This document shows positions 8,962-16,217 of a DNA stretch of 51,437 nucleotides, one piece after another. The translations under genes were made by a program, and so were the position numbers. Each line of letters opens with the position of its first letter. Position 1 is the first letter of the stretch. This stretch comes from an uncultured Candidatus Saccharibacteria bacterium (GTDB lineage Bacteria > Patescibacteriota > Saccharimonadia > Saccharimonadales > Saccharimonadaceae): assembly GCA_934725355.1 (NCBI GenBank), contig CAKVAO010000006.1:1-51437 (forward strand), given 5' to 3'. Under the pieces are notes generated by a model that saw only the letters and a program-made list of their open reading frames with translations, had not been told where the DNA came from and searched no databases.

Positions 8962-8999
8962 GCTATTCGCATAACTCCTGATTACTCGGGGCGGATAGC
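8962..8999 (+). promoter_or_regulatory. Leader hairpin upstream of rpsB
   Basis: GCTATTCGC (8962-8970) pairs with GCGGATAGC (8991-8999) over 9 bp with one G-U pair and a 20-nt loop. It ends just before the AAGGAAAGGAG ribosome site of rpsB. Ribosomal protein S2 controls its own mRNA in other bacteria, so a regulatory role is plausible but inferred. Confidence 0.45.
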
Positions 9000-9018
9000 G
9001 AAGGAAAGGAGTTTAGAG

Positions 9019-9750
9019 GTGTCAAACGTTGACATTAAACAGCTATTTGAGGCTGGTGCGCACTTTGGTCACAAGACTTCGCGCTGGAATCCTCGCATGG
9101 CTGAATACATCTTCACCAAGAAGGATGGTGTACATATTATTAACCTAGAAAAGACTGTAACGGCAATCGAGTCGGCACAGAAATTCTTGCAGGACGTTGC
9201 TAGCCGTGGTCGCCAGATCCTGTATGTTGGTACAAAGAAGCAAGCCAAAGAAGTCGTCAAAGACGCAGCTGAGACTGCTGGTGAACCATATGTAGCTGAG
9301 CGCTGGCTAGGCGGTATGCTAACCAACCAGGTTACTACTGTTAGCCAGATCAAGAAATTAAAGCTACTAGAAAAGCGCATGGAGAGCGGTGAACTAGCTA
9401 ACCGCTATAGCAAGCTAGAGGTTCAGCGCTACCAAGAGGAAATTGATAGCCTGAACGTTAAGTACGGTGGCATTAAGGAAATGCGTGGCAAGCCGGGCGC
9501 TTTGTTTGTACTAGATGCTGTGTCAGACCGCAATGCTATTAACGAGGCTAACAAGCTAAATATTCCTGTAGTTGCCATCTGCGATACTAATGCTGATCCA
9601 CGTGGTGTGGACTACGTCATTCCAGCTAACGATGATGCAATCTCAACCTTGCAACTGATTGCTAGTTACATCGACGAGGCTGTCAAGGCGGGTGCTGCTG
9701 TTGCTAGCGAGCGTGCCGCCGAGAAAAAGGCTGCTAAGGAAAGCAAATAG
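9019..9750 (+). CDS. rpsB: 30S ribosomal protein S2
   Basis: Small-subunit protein, 243 aa, normal length. Family features: LFEAGAHFGHKTSRWNPRM at the N-terminus, IHIINLEKT-like (HIINLEKTV), VGTKKQAKE, RWLGGMLTNQ, and the late VAICDTNADP with VDYVIPANDDA. The start is GTG, preceded by AAGGAAAGGAG. The C-terminal tail is Ala/Lys-rich. It forms an operon with tsf, 21 bp downstream, from the promoter at 8906-8934 and with the terminator after tsf. The usual next genes, pyrH and frr, do not follow directly. Confidence 0.97.
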   Translation: MSNVDIKQLFEAGAHFGHKTSRWNPRMAEYIFTKKDGVHIINLEKTVTAIESAQKFLQDVASRGRQILYVGTKKQAKEVVKDAAETAGEPYVAERWLGGMLTNQVTTVSQIKKLKLLEKRMESGELANRYSKLEVQRYQEEIDSLNVKYGGIKEMRGKPGALFVLDAVSDRNAINEANKLNIPVVAICDTNADPRGVDYVIPANDDAISTLQLIASYIDEAVKAGAAVASERAAEKKAAKESK

Positions 9751-9771
9751 TTAAAGATAGAGGAGAATACA

Positions 9772-10383
9772 ATGGGTGTAACTCTTGATGAAATTAAGAA
9801 GCTGCGTGAACTATCTGGTGTTGGTCTAACCGACGCTAAGAAAGCTCTAGTCGAGGCTAACGGCGACTTTGACAAGGCGCTAAAGGCCATGCGCGAGAAG
9901 GGTCTAACCAAGGCTGAGAAGCGTGGTGAGCGTGAAGCTCGCGAGGGCTTGATCGAGTCCTATGTGCACAATGGTCGTATTGGCGTAATTGTCGAGATTA
10001 ACTGCGAGACTGACTTTGTTGCACGTACTGATCAATTCAAGGAGCTAGCACACGAGGTTGCCATGCAGGTTGCCGCAATGCATCCAAAATGGGTTAGCGA
10101 AAAGGACGTACCAGAGCAGGTAAAGGCTGATAAGCGCGCTGAGCTTGTCGAGGCTGCTAAGAATGATCCAAAGAACGCTAACAAGCCAGCTGACATCTTG
10201 GATAAGATTATCGATGGTCAGCTAAAGAAGTACTTTAGCGAGCTAGTCCTGATGGATCAGCCATACTGGAAGGATGATAGCAAAGATATGGGTACGATGA
10301 TTAAAGAGAATATTGCCAAGCTAGGTGAAAATATCGTCGTCCGCCGCTTTGCTCGCTTTGAACTGGGTGTAACCGAAGACTAA
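9772..10383 (+). CDS. tsf: Elongation factor Ts
   Basis: Nucleotide exchange factor for EF-Tu, 203 aa. This is the short form, nearer the Thermus-type length than the longer E. coli protein. The N-terminal UBA-like domain reads EIKKLRELSGVGLTDAKKALVEA. The EF-Tu-contacting core motif CETDFVARTDQF is intact near residues 80-90. The C-terminal half (MIKENIAKLGENIVVRRFARFE) is typical. AGAGGAG lies before the ATG. It is the second gene of the rpsB operon and is followed by a hairpin terminator. Confidence 0.97.
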   Translation: MGVTLDEIKKLRELSGVGLTDAKKALVEANGDFDKALKAMREKGLTKAEKRGEREAREGLIESYVHNGRIGVIVEINCETDFVARTDQFKELAHEVAMQVAAMHPKWVSEKDVPEQVKADKRAELVEAAKNDPKNANKPADILDKIIDGQLKKYFSELVLMDQPYWKDDSKDMGTMIKENIAKLGENIVVRRFARFELGVTED

Positions 10384-10415
10384 TAATAGCTAGCTTAGGC
10401 TGACATCACGAAAAT

Positions 10416-10441
10416 AATAGCACTCAGTAATGGGTGCTATT
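10416..10441 (+). terminator. Terminator of rpsB-tsf
   Basis: AATAGCACTC pairs with GGGTGCTATT (10 bp, one G-U) around AGTAAT, followed by TATTTTTGG. Confidence 0.85.
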
Positions 10442-10486
10442 TATTTTTGGTTTACCACTAAAAAGATCAATAGGTATATAACATAC

Positions 10487-10515
10487 TTGACATTTTATAA
10501 AGCTTATGCTAGTAT
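10487..10515 (+). promoter_or_regulatory. Promoter of 10553 orphan
   Basis: TTGACA (10487-10492), 17-bp spacer, TGC-TAGTAT (10510-10515). The -10 region is nearly identical to that of the 8689 gene. Confidence 0.8.
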
Positions 10516-10552
10516 TATAGTTGTTAACCTAAGAAGATAGAAAAGGAAATAA

Positions 10553-11074
10553 ATGAAAAACTACGAAAACTACAACACAAACAACTTGTACGACAATGCC
10601 AGCGAGGACTACGAGGGTCTTAACAGCTACTACCACTATCTCGACGACGAACAAAATTCTGAAGTCAATGACGAGGACAACGATGACCACGATGATCACG
10701 AGAACCATGAGGACAACAGTTACGATGACTATCTCGACTATGAAGAGCCTAAGGACCCAACTGCTCGTCTCGTTAGGAAGGTAATGGTAGGTCGAGAGGC
10801 CTTGGGACGTCTAGATGATGGGCGAGATCATCCGGTAACAGTCACAAAACGCGAAGCGGTATCAGCTGAAGCAGACACCCCAGCACCAAAAGCCGAAGAG
10901 TCGAAGACGATGAGTGCGTCAATGGAACAATATAAGAGTGCTGTTGACTGGAAGCGTCGTGAATATGAGCATGGTACTAATTATTATCGAACACCTGATG
11001 GCTCAATTATCCCAGCTGGTCGCTATGATCCTAAAGACTTAAATGACGCTGGCAACGAGACGGTTAAGCGCTAG
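10553..11074 (+). CDS. Acidic orphan protein, 173 aa
   Basis: Not recognised. Residues 1-63 are extremely rich in Asp, Glu, Asn, Tyr and His (for example NDEDNDDHDDHENHEDN) and probably disordered. Residues 64-130 have mixed charge. The C-terminal 45 residues look more ordered, with YKSAVDWKRREYEHGTNYYR then TPDGSIIPAGRYDPKD. There is no signal peptide or membrane segment. It is a single-gene unit with its own promoter, an AAAAGGAAATAA site before ATG and a 12-bp terminator hairpin. The acidic stretch could bind cations or basic partners; this is speculation. First gene of the orphan block that follows tsf. Confidence 0.75.
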   Translation: MKNYENYNTNNLYDNASEDYEGLNSYYHYLDDEQNSEVNDEDNDDHDDHENHEDNSYDDYLDYEEPKDPTARLVRKVMVGREALGRLDDGRDHPVTVTKREAVSAEADTPAPKAEESKTMSASMEQYKSAVDWKRREYEHGTNYYRTPDGSIIPAGRYDPKDLNDAGNETVKR

Positions 11075-11093
11075 TTTGTCGATAGGATAATCT

Positions 11094-11123
11094 ATAATCC
11101 ACCTCTAATGTGAGGTGGATTAT
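11094..11123. terminator. Terminator of 10553 orphan
   Basis: 12-bp stem (AATCCACCTC/GAGGTGGATT plus two A-T pairs) with TAATGT loop, followed by TTATGAG. Confidence 0.8.
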
Positions 11124-11148
11124 TTATGAGATGTAAGAAATATCTCTA

Positions 11149-11177
11149 TTGACTAATAGCATAATTAATGGTAATAT
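11149..11177 (+). promoter_or_regulatory. Promoter of 11258 orphan
   Basis: TTGACT (11149-11154), 17-bp spacer, TGG-TAATAT (11172-11177). A second extended -10, TGC-TACAAT at 11206-11211, may give a shorter transcript. Confidence 0.65.
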
Positions 11178-11257
11178 ACATAAGTATTTAGCAATAATAC
11201 GTTGCTACAATAAGTACGAGAAGACGAGACACCAGATTCATTAGAAAGGATCGACTC

Positions 11258-11866
11258 ATGTCGAATGTTTGGATGAAACGTTACAAGGACTATATGTATA
11301 CGCTACGTAATTCGCAATATCCACAGGGTGTCGATTCAGCCGCTTTTTGGTCGTGTGCGTCGACTTCGGCAATGTATAAAGGTTATTGGGCGCGAGCTGT
11401 TGCCTACAACTATTTGCGCGAGGCCGGTGCGGTGCTTATGACATCAGATAACAAGTGGATTTATGACTGGGCATCATCGCTGGTGGTGAATAGTTATTCT
11501 GCTTCCGATGGTAATCCAACCTCGCAAGTTCAATTTAAGGAGGCTAATGATTTCGGCGTAGATAATTGGCTGCTGTTAACAGGTCCGATAGAGTACGGTT
11601 TGCAACAGTCTTTGGCGCAAAAGTCAGACGAAATTGGCGAGTCACTGGAGTCACTGGAACAAGAGTGTAAGGAGTGTATGAAGTCTTATAATCTTGTGGT
11701 GGGCTTTGATATTCACGCCGATAATCGTGACTTCGATTATTTCAATCATGTTATCGAGATGAAATGTGATACTGATGAAAGCAAGACATCGCACTATAGC
11801 GCCAATCAATATCCTGCCGGTAGTGATCTGATTAAGTATACGATGCCACGTGGCTTCCGCGCTTAA
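11258..11866 (+). CDS. Orphan protein, 202 aa, Trp/Tyr-rich
   Basis: Not recognised. It looks like a soluble globular protein with many aromatics (MKRYKDYMYTLRNSQYPQG, WSCASTSAMYKGYWARAVAYNYLRE). An acidic segment with a Cys pair follows (EQECKECMKS, about residues 135-144), then NLVVGFDIHADNRDFDYF and a C-terminal MPRGFRA. The two Cys pairs (with WSC near 30) could bind metal, but no known motif is met. AGAAAGGA lies 7 nt before the ATG. It has its own promoter and a hairpin terminator at 11930, so it is monocistronic. Confidence 0.7.
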   Translation: MSNVWMKRYKDYMYTLRNSQYPQGVDSAAFWSCASTSAMYKGYWARAVAYNYLREAGAVLMTSDNKWIYDWASSLVVNSYSASDGNPTSQVQFKEANDFGVDNWLLLTGPIEYGLQQSLAQKSDEIGESLESLEQECKECMKSYNLVVGFDIHADNRDFDYFNHVIEMKCDTDESKTSHYSANQYPAGSDLIKYTMPRGFRA

Positions 11867-11929
11867 AATCAGGATCTGCTGTCTTGATAACTTGGTTTCG
11901 GATACTATATAACGTATAGTACGTACCTT

Positions 11930-11956
11930 TACCCTGCATCTTGGTGGTGCAGGGTA
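11930..11956 (+). terminator. Terminator of 11258 orphan
   Basis: 9-bp stem TACCCTGCA/TGCAGGGTA, loop of 9 nt, followed by TTAATTTTCC. Confidence 0.75.
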
Positions 11957-11997
11957 TTAATTTTCCTAAAGATAACAAAATAGCTGTACAATAAAAG

Positions 11998-12023
11998 GCC
12001 ACCCCATGTTGTTACGGGGTGGC
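11998..12023. terminator. Terminator of the minus-strand orphan at 12066
   Basis: GCCACCCC/GGGGTGGC stem with a 10-nt loop. On the minus strand it is followed by a CTTTTATTG run. Confidence 0.8.
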
Positions 12024-12065
12024 TTTGATATTGCGACAGGTGAGTGGGTTGGCTGGGCTTAGCGA

Positions 12066-12599
12066 TTAGCTTAGTCCTAAGCTGGATAAGTTAATGCCGA
12101 TATCGCGCAGCCAGTCGGGCGCTTTTGGGAGGGTGTCCTCGGGCTGTGGCTTATAGAATGTGATAGAGCGCATAGCCGAATCGCAGTCTATAGTCTGAAC
12201 GGCTACAAGCGCAATAACCTTTTTATTAACGTCGTAGCCCATTAGAATCCTGAAAGTCGGGTCTTTGTGGGAATAGAACAGACAATAGCTGCTGACACTC
12301 ACGGAGACATATTCACGCAGAAGCTTGTTGAGCTTTTTACTGGGCTTAAACCAGTATGCGTGTTGACCTTCATGCTCGATTGCAAACTTGCACACTAGAT
12401 CAGGCTGGTTATGTGCCATCTCAGTGGTCAGTTCTTGTAACTTGTCATCGATGTCACAGGTTTCCTCGCTTGATAGAGGTTGAATATCGTCAGCATAATC
12501 ACTCGGTATGAGCGTCTGAATTGTGCCGAAAGCGCTTGCCAACTGATCAAATATGCCAACATTAATACTGGGTTGAATACTCGATATGTAGCTTGACAC
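12066..12599 (-). CDS. Orphan protein, 177 aa, GTG start
   Basis: Not recognised. The open frame extends to 12731, but a near-consensus minus-strand promoter lies inside it (AGTCAA at 12707-12712 and ATAATA at 12684-12689 as read on plus), so the longer starts would not be transcribed. The chosen GTG at 12599 (SSYISSIQPSINVG) has GAAAGGGA upstream. The product looks soluble and mixed alpha/beta. A central stretch KFAIEHEGQHAYWFKPSKKL is followed by likely strands (SYCLFYSHKDPTFRILMGYD and VIALVAVQTI), ending PDWLRDIGINLSSLGLS. It is transcribed against its neighbours, with its own promoter and terminator. Confidence 0.65.
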   Translation of the reverse strand: MSSYISSIQPSINVGIFDQLASAFGTIQTLIPSDYADDIQPLSSEETCDIDDKLQELTTEMAHNQPDLVCKFAIEHEGQHAYWFKPSKKLNKLLREYVSVSVSSYCLFYSHKDPTFRILMGYDVNKKVIALVAVQTIDCDSAMRSITFYKPQPEDTLPKAPDWLRDIGINLSSLGLS

Positions 12600-12683
12600 A
12601 GATAGTCCCTTTCTGTCGAATAATGTAGGTAAAGACCATTCCAAGCAGTAAAGTAAACTGTACTCCACGCACGGAACGACAAT

Positions 12684-12712
12684 ATAATAACATTTTAGAC
12701 ACAGACAGTCAA
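12684..12712 (-). promoter_or_regulatory. Minus-strand promoter of 12066-12599
   Basis: On the minus strand: TTGACT, 17-bp spacer, TGT-TATTAT. The predicted leader of about 78 nt supports the GTG start at 12599. Confidence 0.7.
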
Positions 12713-12724
12713 GCTTGGTGGTAA

Positions 12725-12753
12725 TTGACATTTTGGCGTATATATGCTAAGTT
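12725..12753 (+). promoter_or_regulatory. Promoter of 12780 orphan
   Basis: TTGACA (12725-12730), 17-bp spacer, TGC-TAAGTT (12748-12753). Its -35 is only 12 bp from that of the divergent promoter at 12684-12712, so the two promoters could share a regulator. Confidence 0.7.
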
Positions 12754-12779
12754 AAGTACTAGAAAAGGAAAATTAAGAT

Positions 12780-13517
12780 ATGTACTACGACGAAAACGGT
12801 AACATTATCACCCCTGAATCAGAAAAATTTTTTAGCAAGGAACATAAAGAAGTATTCGACTTTGACGCGCAAAGCGCAGAGCGTCAAAAGCAAATACTAG
12901 GATGGGAAGCAATTGCGGACAATGCAGAAGAAGTGCTGAGTGGCAAGCTGCCAACCGCGGAGGCTATCGAAGATAGCCGCAATCAGCTAGAAACCATTGA
13001 AAAAAGCGAAGATGCTATGACAGCACAGGCACAAGAAATAAAATCGGCGGCGCAGAACAATGCGCAGACAGCCGACCAACAGGTGCAGCAAGTAGCCGAT
13101 GAAGCTGGTGTTGACACTGAGCAGGCTAAGGGTCTAGTTGCCGTTGCAGCATCAGCGCAGGATCGCATGTCGACTGCTAGCTACAATATGCAGGCTAGTG
13201 GTACAGTGCTGGCGAATATTGACGCTAAATTAGCTGAACAGACGCGACGCGAGATGGCTGCGCAGATGTCTAATGATCGTTCAGGTGGCGTAGATTACCA
13301 AACTTCATTCGAGGTTAATACTGGTGTTAAGAATTCTAATCTAGTCAAAGATTCAAATATTTCTGGCGAAATTATGCAGGCGGGTATTGATGCGTTGCAT
13401 GATGATGTGCGAGTAGCACAACAGGGGCAAAGTTTTGGCTCTGTGCAGAAGGGGACGGCCAACAGGCAGGATGCTATAGCCAAGGCGACCGCCGAGGCAT
13501 ACAACTTGGCAGATTAG
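12780..13517 (+). CDS. Ala/Gln-rich helical orphan protein, 245 aa
   Basis: Not recognised. After an acidic start (MYYDENGNIITPESEKFF) nearly the whole protein is predicted helical, rich in Ala, Gln, Glu and Asp. It has coiled-coil character between about 60 and 170 (QLETIEKSEDAMTAQAQEIKS, ADQQVQQVADEAG). A Ser/Gly/Asn-rich segment (DRSGGVDYQTSFEVNTG) follows, then a last helix. No signal peptide or membrane segment. AAAAGGA precedes the ATG by about 10 nt. It looks structural or filament-like rather than enzymatic; this is an impression from composition only. Confidence 0.7.
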   Translation: MYYDENGNIITPESEKFFSKEHKEVFDFDAQSAERQKQILGWEAIADNAEEVLSGKLPTAEAIEDSRNQLETIEKSEDAMTAQAQEIKSAAQNNAQTADQQVQQVADEAGVDTEQAKGLVAVAASAQDRMSTASYNMQASGTVLANIDAKLAEQTRREMAAQMSNDRSGGVDYQTSFEVNTGVKNSNLVKDSNISGEIMQAGIDALHDDVRVAQQGQSFGSVQKGTANRQDAIAKATAEAYNLAD

Positions 13518-13558
13518 TCTATTAGATATATGCTGGTTTCTATTTAACAACAAATGTG

Positions 13559-13587
13559 TTGACATATTGGTTCAACTATGATACTAT
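13559..13587 (+). promoter_or_regulatory. Promoter of the long-leader orphan
   Basis: TTGACA (13559-13564), 17-bp spacer, TGA-TACTAT (13582-13587): close to the ideal extended form. Confidence 0.8.
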
Positions 13588-13593
13588 GTATTC

Positions 13594-13891
13594 AGCGTTA
13601 AGGAAGAAACTTAATGCGGTAGTATTAGATCCAATGTGACAAGTGCTAACTACAATTACTAACCATGTTAGTAAAAAGAGTTACCACTTCTGGACGGGAA
13701 ATAAGAACCGCTAATACTATGAATTAACAAAGGTTGATCCGGATTTATCGAGAGTGCTGTAACGAGTTTATATCAATAAATTTATTCGGTATTCTAGACC
13801 AAATCCTAAGGATACAACAGTTCTTTAAAATAGAGACTGGATGCGAAGTACCTCGGTGCTTCAAAGCCACAGAGAGCTAAGGAGGCTCATT
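13594..13891 (+). promoter_or_regulatory. Long structured 5' leader (possible cis-regulatory RNA)
   Basis: About 298 nt lie between the predicted start of transcription and the ATG. Pairings found by eye: an 8-bp hairpin 13595-13602/13610-13617 (one G-U); then a nested arm with outer helix TAGTATTAG 13620-13628/13711-13719 (9 bp), middle helix 13641-13650/13680-13689 (one C-C mismatch) and inner helix TTACTAAC/GTTAGTAA 13656-13663/13667-13674 with a CAT loop; then a 7-bp hairpin 13845-13851/13856-13862. Finally a short GAGC/GCTC stem at 13874-13888 places AAGGAG in its loop. No known riboswitch class is recognised. Confidence 0.5.
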
Positions 13892-14458
13892 ATGACATTT
13901 GCGCCAAATCCAGATAAGTGCTACAGCTACAACATGGACGCCGCCTATAGGTACCTACTCGGTCTGGTCGAGCAGGGCTTGGAGGAGCCTCAGTTGTGCG
14001 ACGAAGCTAAGGCAACATGGAAAATCTTGTACGACTACTTTGGAGGCGATTGCGGGAGCGTAAAATACTTCCTTGCAGCAACTGCTGTGCCGTTGTCTAT
14101 AAAGGAGTACAACAGTCTGGTCGTGGCGATTGTGTATATGCGCGCAGAAGCCTACGATCGTTACTGTAATTACGATAACCATACATACTTTGCCAATAAA
14201 GTTGACTCGCCCAAACTGGAGATCGAAGAGCTGGAAGACTATCGGGAATCACGCGAGGACTACATTAAGTGCCACTTGCTACGTGCAACTACAAGTCCAT
14301 ACGGGCGAGTAGCTGCTAAAGTCAGCGACGCTATAGTGATGGTCCCGTCGTATGATATTCCTGCCAATTATTCGGTGGGAATTGTTCCGCTTAATGACGA
14401 AGGAATACCAACTCTAGACGCGAGCAACTACTTTATGACGCTGTATAGCGAAAACTGA
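13892..14458 (+). CDS. Orphan protein, 188 aa, with long leader
   Basis: Not recognised. The start is placed at 13892 (MTFAPNPDKCYSYNMD) because AAGGAGG lies just upstream; the frame can be read from 13841 but without a ribosome site. The product is soluble, acidic and rich in Tyr and Cys (C9, CDEAKATW, GGDCGSVKYF, DRYCNYDNH, IKCHLLRAT). The second half is more beta-like (AIVMVPSYDIPANYSVGIVPL). It ends in YFMTLYSEN. Own promoter, a leader of about 300 nt and a terminator at 14481 make it a single-gene unit, possibly controlled through the leader. Confidence 0.65.
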   Translation: MTFAPNPDKCYSYNMDAAYRYLLGLVEQGLEEPQLCDEAKATWKILYDYFGGDCGSVKYFLAATAVPLSIKEYNSLVVAIVYMRAEAYDRYCNYDNHTYFANKVDSPKLEIEELEDYRESREDYIKCHLLRATTSPYGRVAAKVSDAIVMVPSYDIPANYSVGIVPLNDEGIPTLDASNYFMTLYSEN

Positions 14459-14480
14459 ACTTCCAGAATCTATTAAAGTA

Positions 14481-14506
14481 GGCCGATAGGAATAATCCTG
14501 TCGGCC
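14481..14506 (+). terminator. Terminator of 13892 orphan
   Basis: GGCCGATAGG/CCTGTCGGCC, 10 bp with one G-U, loop AATAAT, then GAGTTCTTAT. Confidence 0.75.
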
Positions 14507-14524
14507 GAGTTCTTATAGACAAAA

Positions 14525-14553
14525 TTGACAAGTTAGCAAAAGTATGATATGCT
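14525..14553 (+). promoter_or_regulatory. Promoter of 14584 gene
   Basis: TTGACA (14525-14530), 17-bp spacer, TGA-TATGCT (14548-14553). Confidence 0.75.
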
Positions 14554-14583
14554 ATTAAAACAACTAAAGGAGTGTAGATAAAT

Positions 14584-15249
14584 ATGAATAACGATCCTAC
14601 CAAAAATAAAGAGCAGATAAATGATGCTGATAACCCTTGGATAATTAGCGCAGAGGACCTGCTGCGCCAGCATGTTGATCTTCTGACACCGGAATACACC
14701 GAAAAGTTTCGTAATGCTGAAATTTTTGCTAAGAAGACTAAGGTTGATGCGGTGCAGGTGACTGCTGAAGGTCTGGCGAGCGGTCAATACGAAAACCGGG
14801 ATGTGCATCTGGATGATAAAGGCAATTATGTAATTGATACTTATATTATGAAAGAGCAGTCCGACGGTAAGCGCCAGAAAACTTACGAAACTACCCGCGA
14901 ATTAACGCCAGGCGATTGGATTCTAACCAATCCATTGCAGCAGGAAAATGACTATCCGAACAATTATTCAATTCAGGATGAGATTTTTCAGAAACGCTAT
15001 GAACGAACCGATCAGCCAGGTGTTTATCGGGCAAGTGGTATGGCACGCATTATTAAAAATGATGTTGGCGCACCAGTAGAGATTGATGCACCATGGGGTG
15101 GTACTCAAGAGGGAACTAGCGAGTGCTACTTTGCGGTTACCTATGATCAGAATAAGCCGAATGAAATAAGTAGTGATCGCTATCTGCTGAGTCAGAATGA
15201 CCGCGCTACTTATGGTACGTTAGCTGAGGTATTCGGTAGTCCAGAATAA
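14584..15249 (+). CDS. Soluble protein with PGDWILTNP-type domain, 221 aa
   Basis: No named family assigned. The middle and C-terminal parts read as a small beta-rich domain: TRELTPGDWILTNP, then DEIFQKRYERTDQPGVYRAS and IDAPWGGTQEGTSECYFAV. A closing stretch (ATYGTLAEVFG) ends the protein. Similar PGD.(I/V).TNP ... F...YE ... P(W/W)G arrangements occur in uncharacterised bacterial proteins, from memory. The N-terminal 60 residues are charged and helical (SAEDLLRQHVDLLTPEYTEKF). No signal peptide. AAAGGAG precedes the ATG, with its own promoter and terminator. Last of the orphan block between tsf and the frr cluster. Confidence 0.7.
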   Translation: MNNDPTKNKEQINDADNPWIISAEDLLRQHVDLLTPEYTEKFRNAEIFAKKTKVDAVQVTAEGLASGQYENRDVHLDDKGNYVIDTYIMKEQSDGKRQKTYETTRELTPGDWILTNPLQQENDYPNNYSIQDEIFQKRYERTDQPGVYRASGMARIIKNDVGAPVEIDAPWGGTQEGTSECYFAVTYDQNKPNEISSDRYLLSQNDRATYGTLAEVFGSPE

Positions 15250-15296
15250 TCTAAAGAAAAAGTAGTATAGCTGACTTGTAGAATAGCTAGACTACG

Positions 15297-15325
15297 AAAG
15301 GCGAGCCGAAATAAAGCTCGCTTTT
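15297..15325 (+). terminator. Terminator of 14584 gene
   Basis: AAAGGCGAGC/GCTCGCTTTT (10 bp, one G-U), loop CGAAATAAA, followed by further T residues. Confidence 0.85.
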
Positions 15326-15342
15326 TTGATATAATAACGATT

Positions 15343-16137
15343 ATGAAATTGCATCAGAATGGTGACTTTGATTCGATCGCAGCAGAGCGCCGTTATTACG
15401 AACGCGAATCCGATTATGATACTTGGTTGGAATGGTATAAAAAGTGCGAATATTACCGCTATCAGTCGGCGCGCGCTACTATTGATTGTTGTATATTTAC
15501 GTATGATAAAAATGAACCAGTGGCTAAGAAAGCACTGAAGGTTCTACTGCTAAAACGACCTATTCACCCGTATCGAGGCGAGTGGGGACTACCAGGTGCC
15601 TTTATTTATCCGTCGGATTTGACAGCGGAAGATTCGGTGCGGCGAATGATGCGCGATAAACTGAGTTTTACAGACTCAACCTTACCGTTAGAACAGCTAG
15701 GTTCCTTTACGGCTCGCGATCGTGATCCGCGCGCACGAGTAATAGCTATCAATTATGCTGTTTACCTATCGGATGCAATTAACTTGCCTAACGTTATTGA
15801 TAAGCCAGATATTAAGTGGGTGGCGATTGAGGATGCTTTGTCGATGAAATTAGCCTTTGATTCTAACCTGCAGTTAGCGGCGGCTATGGATCATGTTTGT
15901 GGCCAGTTTGGCTGGCGACCACTAGTTATGTATACATTGCCTATTAAATTTACTATTGATGATGCACTTAGGCTGCGTTGTGGTGTGTTTGGTGAAGATC
16001 TGTTGACAGGTAAATCGCGAGAGAATTTCAAGCAAAAGTTTAAGCATATTTTTAGCGAAGTAGGTGTTGTAGATGCTGATAATCCGCGTTCACCAAAAGT
16101 TTATACACTGAAGGATGATGTGACGCTGTATCGTTGA
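15343..16137 (+). CDS. NrtR-like protein: Nudix-fold domain plus winged helix
   Basis: 264 aa. Residues 45-165 form a Nudix-like domain (VLLLKRPIHPYRGEWGLPGAF). The Nudix box at 85-109 is degenerate: where the REXXEE core is expected it reads R-M-M-R-D-K, so hydrolase activity is unlikely. Residues 195-264 match the C-terminal winged-helix part of NrtR regulators (LPIKFTIDDALRLRCGVFGE, then RENFKQKFKH). NrtR proteins bind ADP-ribose-type ligands and repress NAD-related genes; no such gene is adjacent, so the target is unknown. A TGA-TATAAT box (15330-15335) ends 7 nt before ATG with no Shine-Dalgarno, implying a leaderless mRNA. Confidence 0.8.
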   Translation: MKLHQNGDFDSIAAERRYYERESDYDTWLEWYKKCEYYRYQSARATIDCCIFTYDKNEPVAKKALKVLLLKRPIHPYRGEWGLPGAFIYPSDLTAEDSVRRMMRDKLSFTDSTLPLEQLGSFTARDRDPRARVIAINYAVYLSDAINLPNVIDKPDIKWVAIEDALSMKLAFDSNLQLAAAMDHVCGQFGWRPLVMYTLPIKFTIDDALRLRCGVFGEDLLTGKSRENFKQKFKHIFSEVGVVDADNPRSPKVYTLKDDVTLYR

Positions 16138-16217
16138 TTTGGCCATATAAATGTGCGACGAAGTATGTATGTGCAATAACCTGCGGGCTTTTAATTTGGA
16201 TATGGTATAATCTGTTT

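Larger units (their letters stand above)
13518..13891 (+). other. Gene-free 374-bp stretch: promoter plus long structured leader
   Basis: No open frame of note. It holds a promoter at 13559-13587 and then about 300 nt of predicted leader for the gene at 13892 (described separately). No clear terminator for the upstream gene is seen in 13518-13558. Confidence 0.7.

Noticed and set aside
12600..12731. Longer N-terminus for the 12066 orphan
   Set aside because: Its own promoter lies within this extension, so it would not be transcribed from that site.
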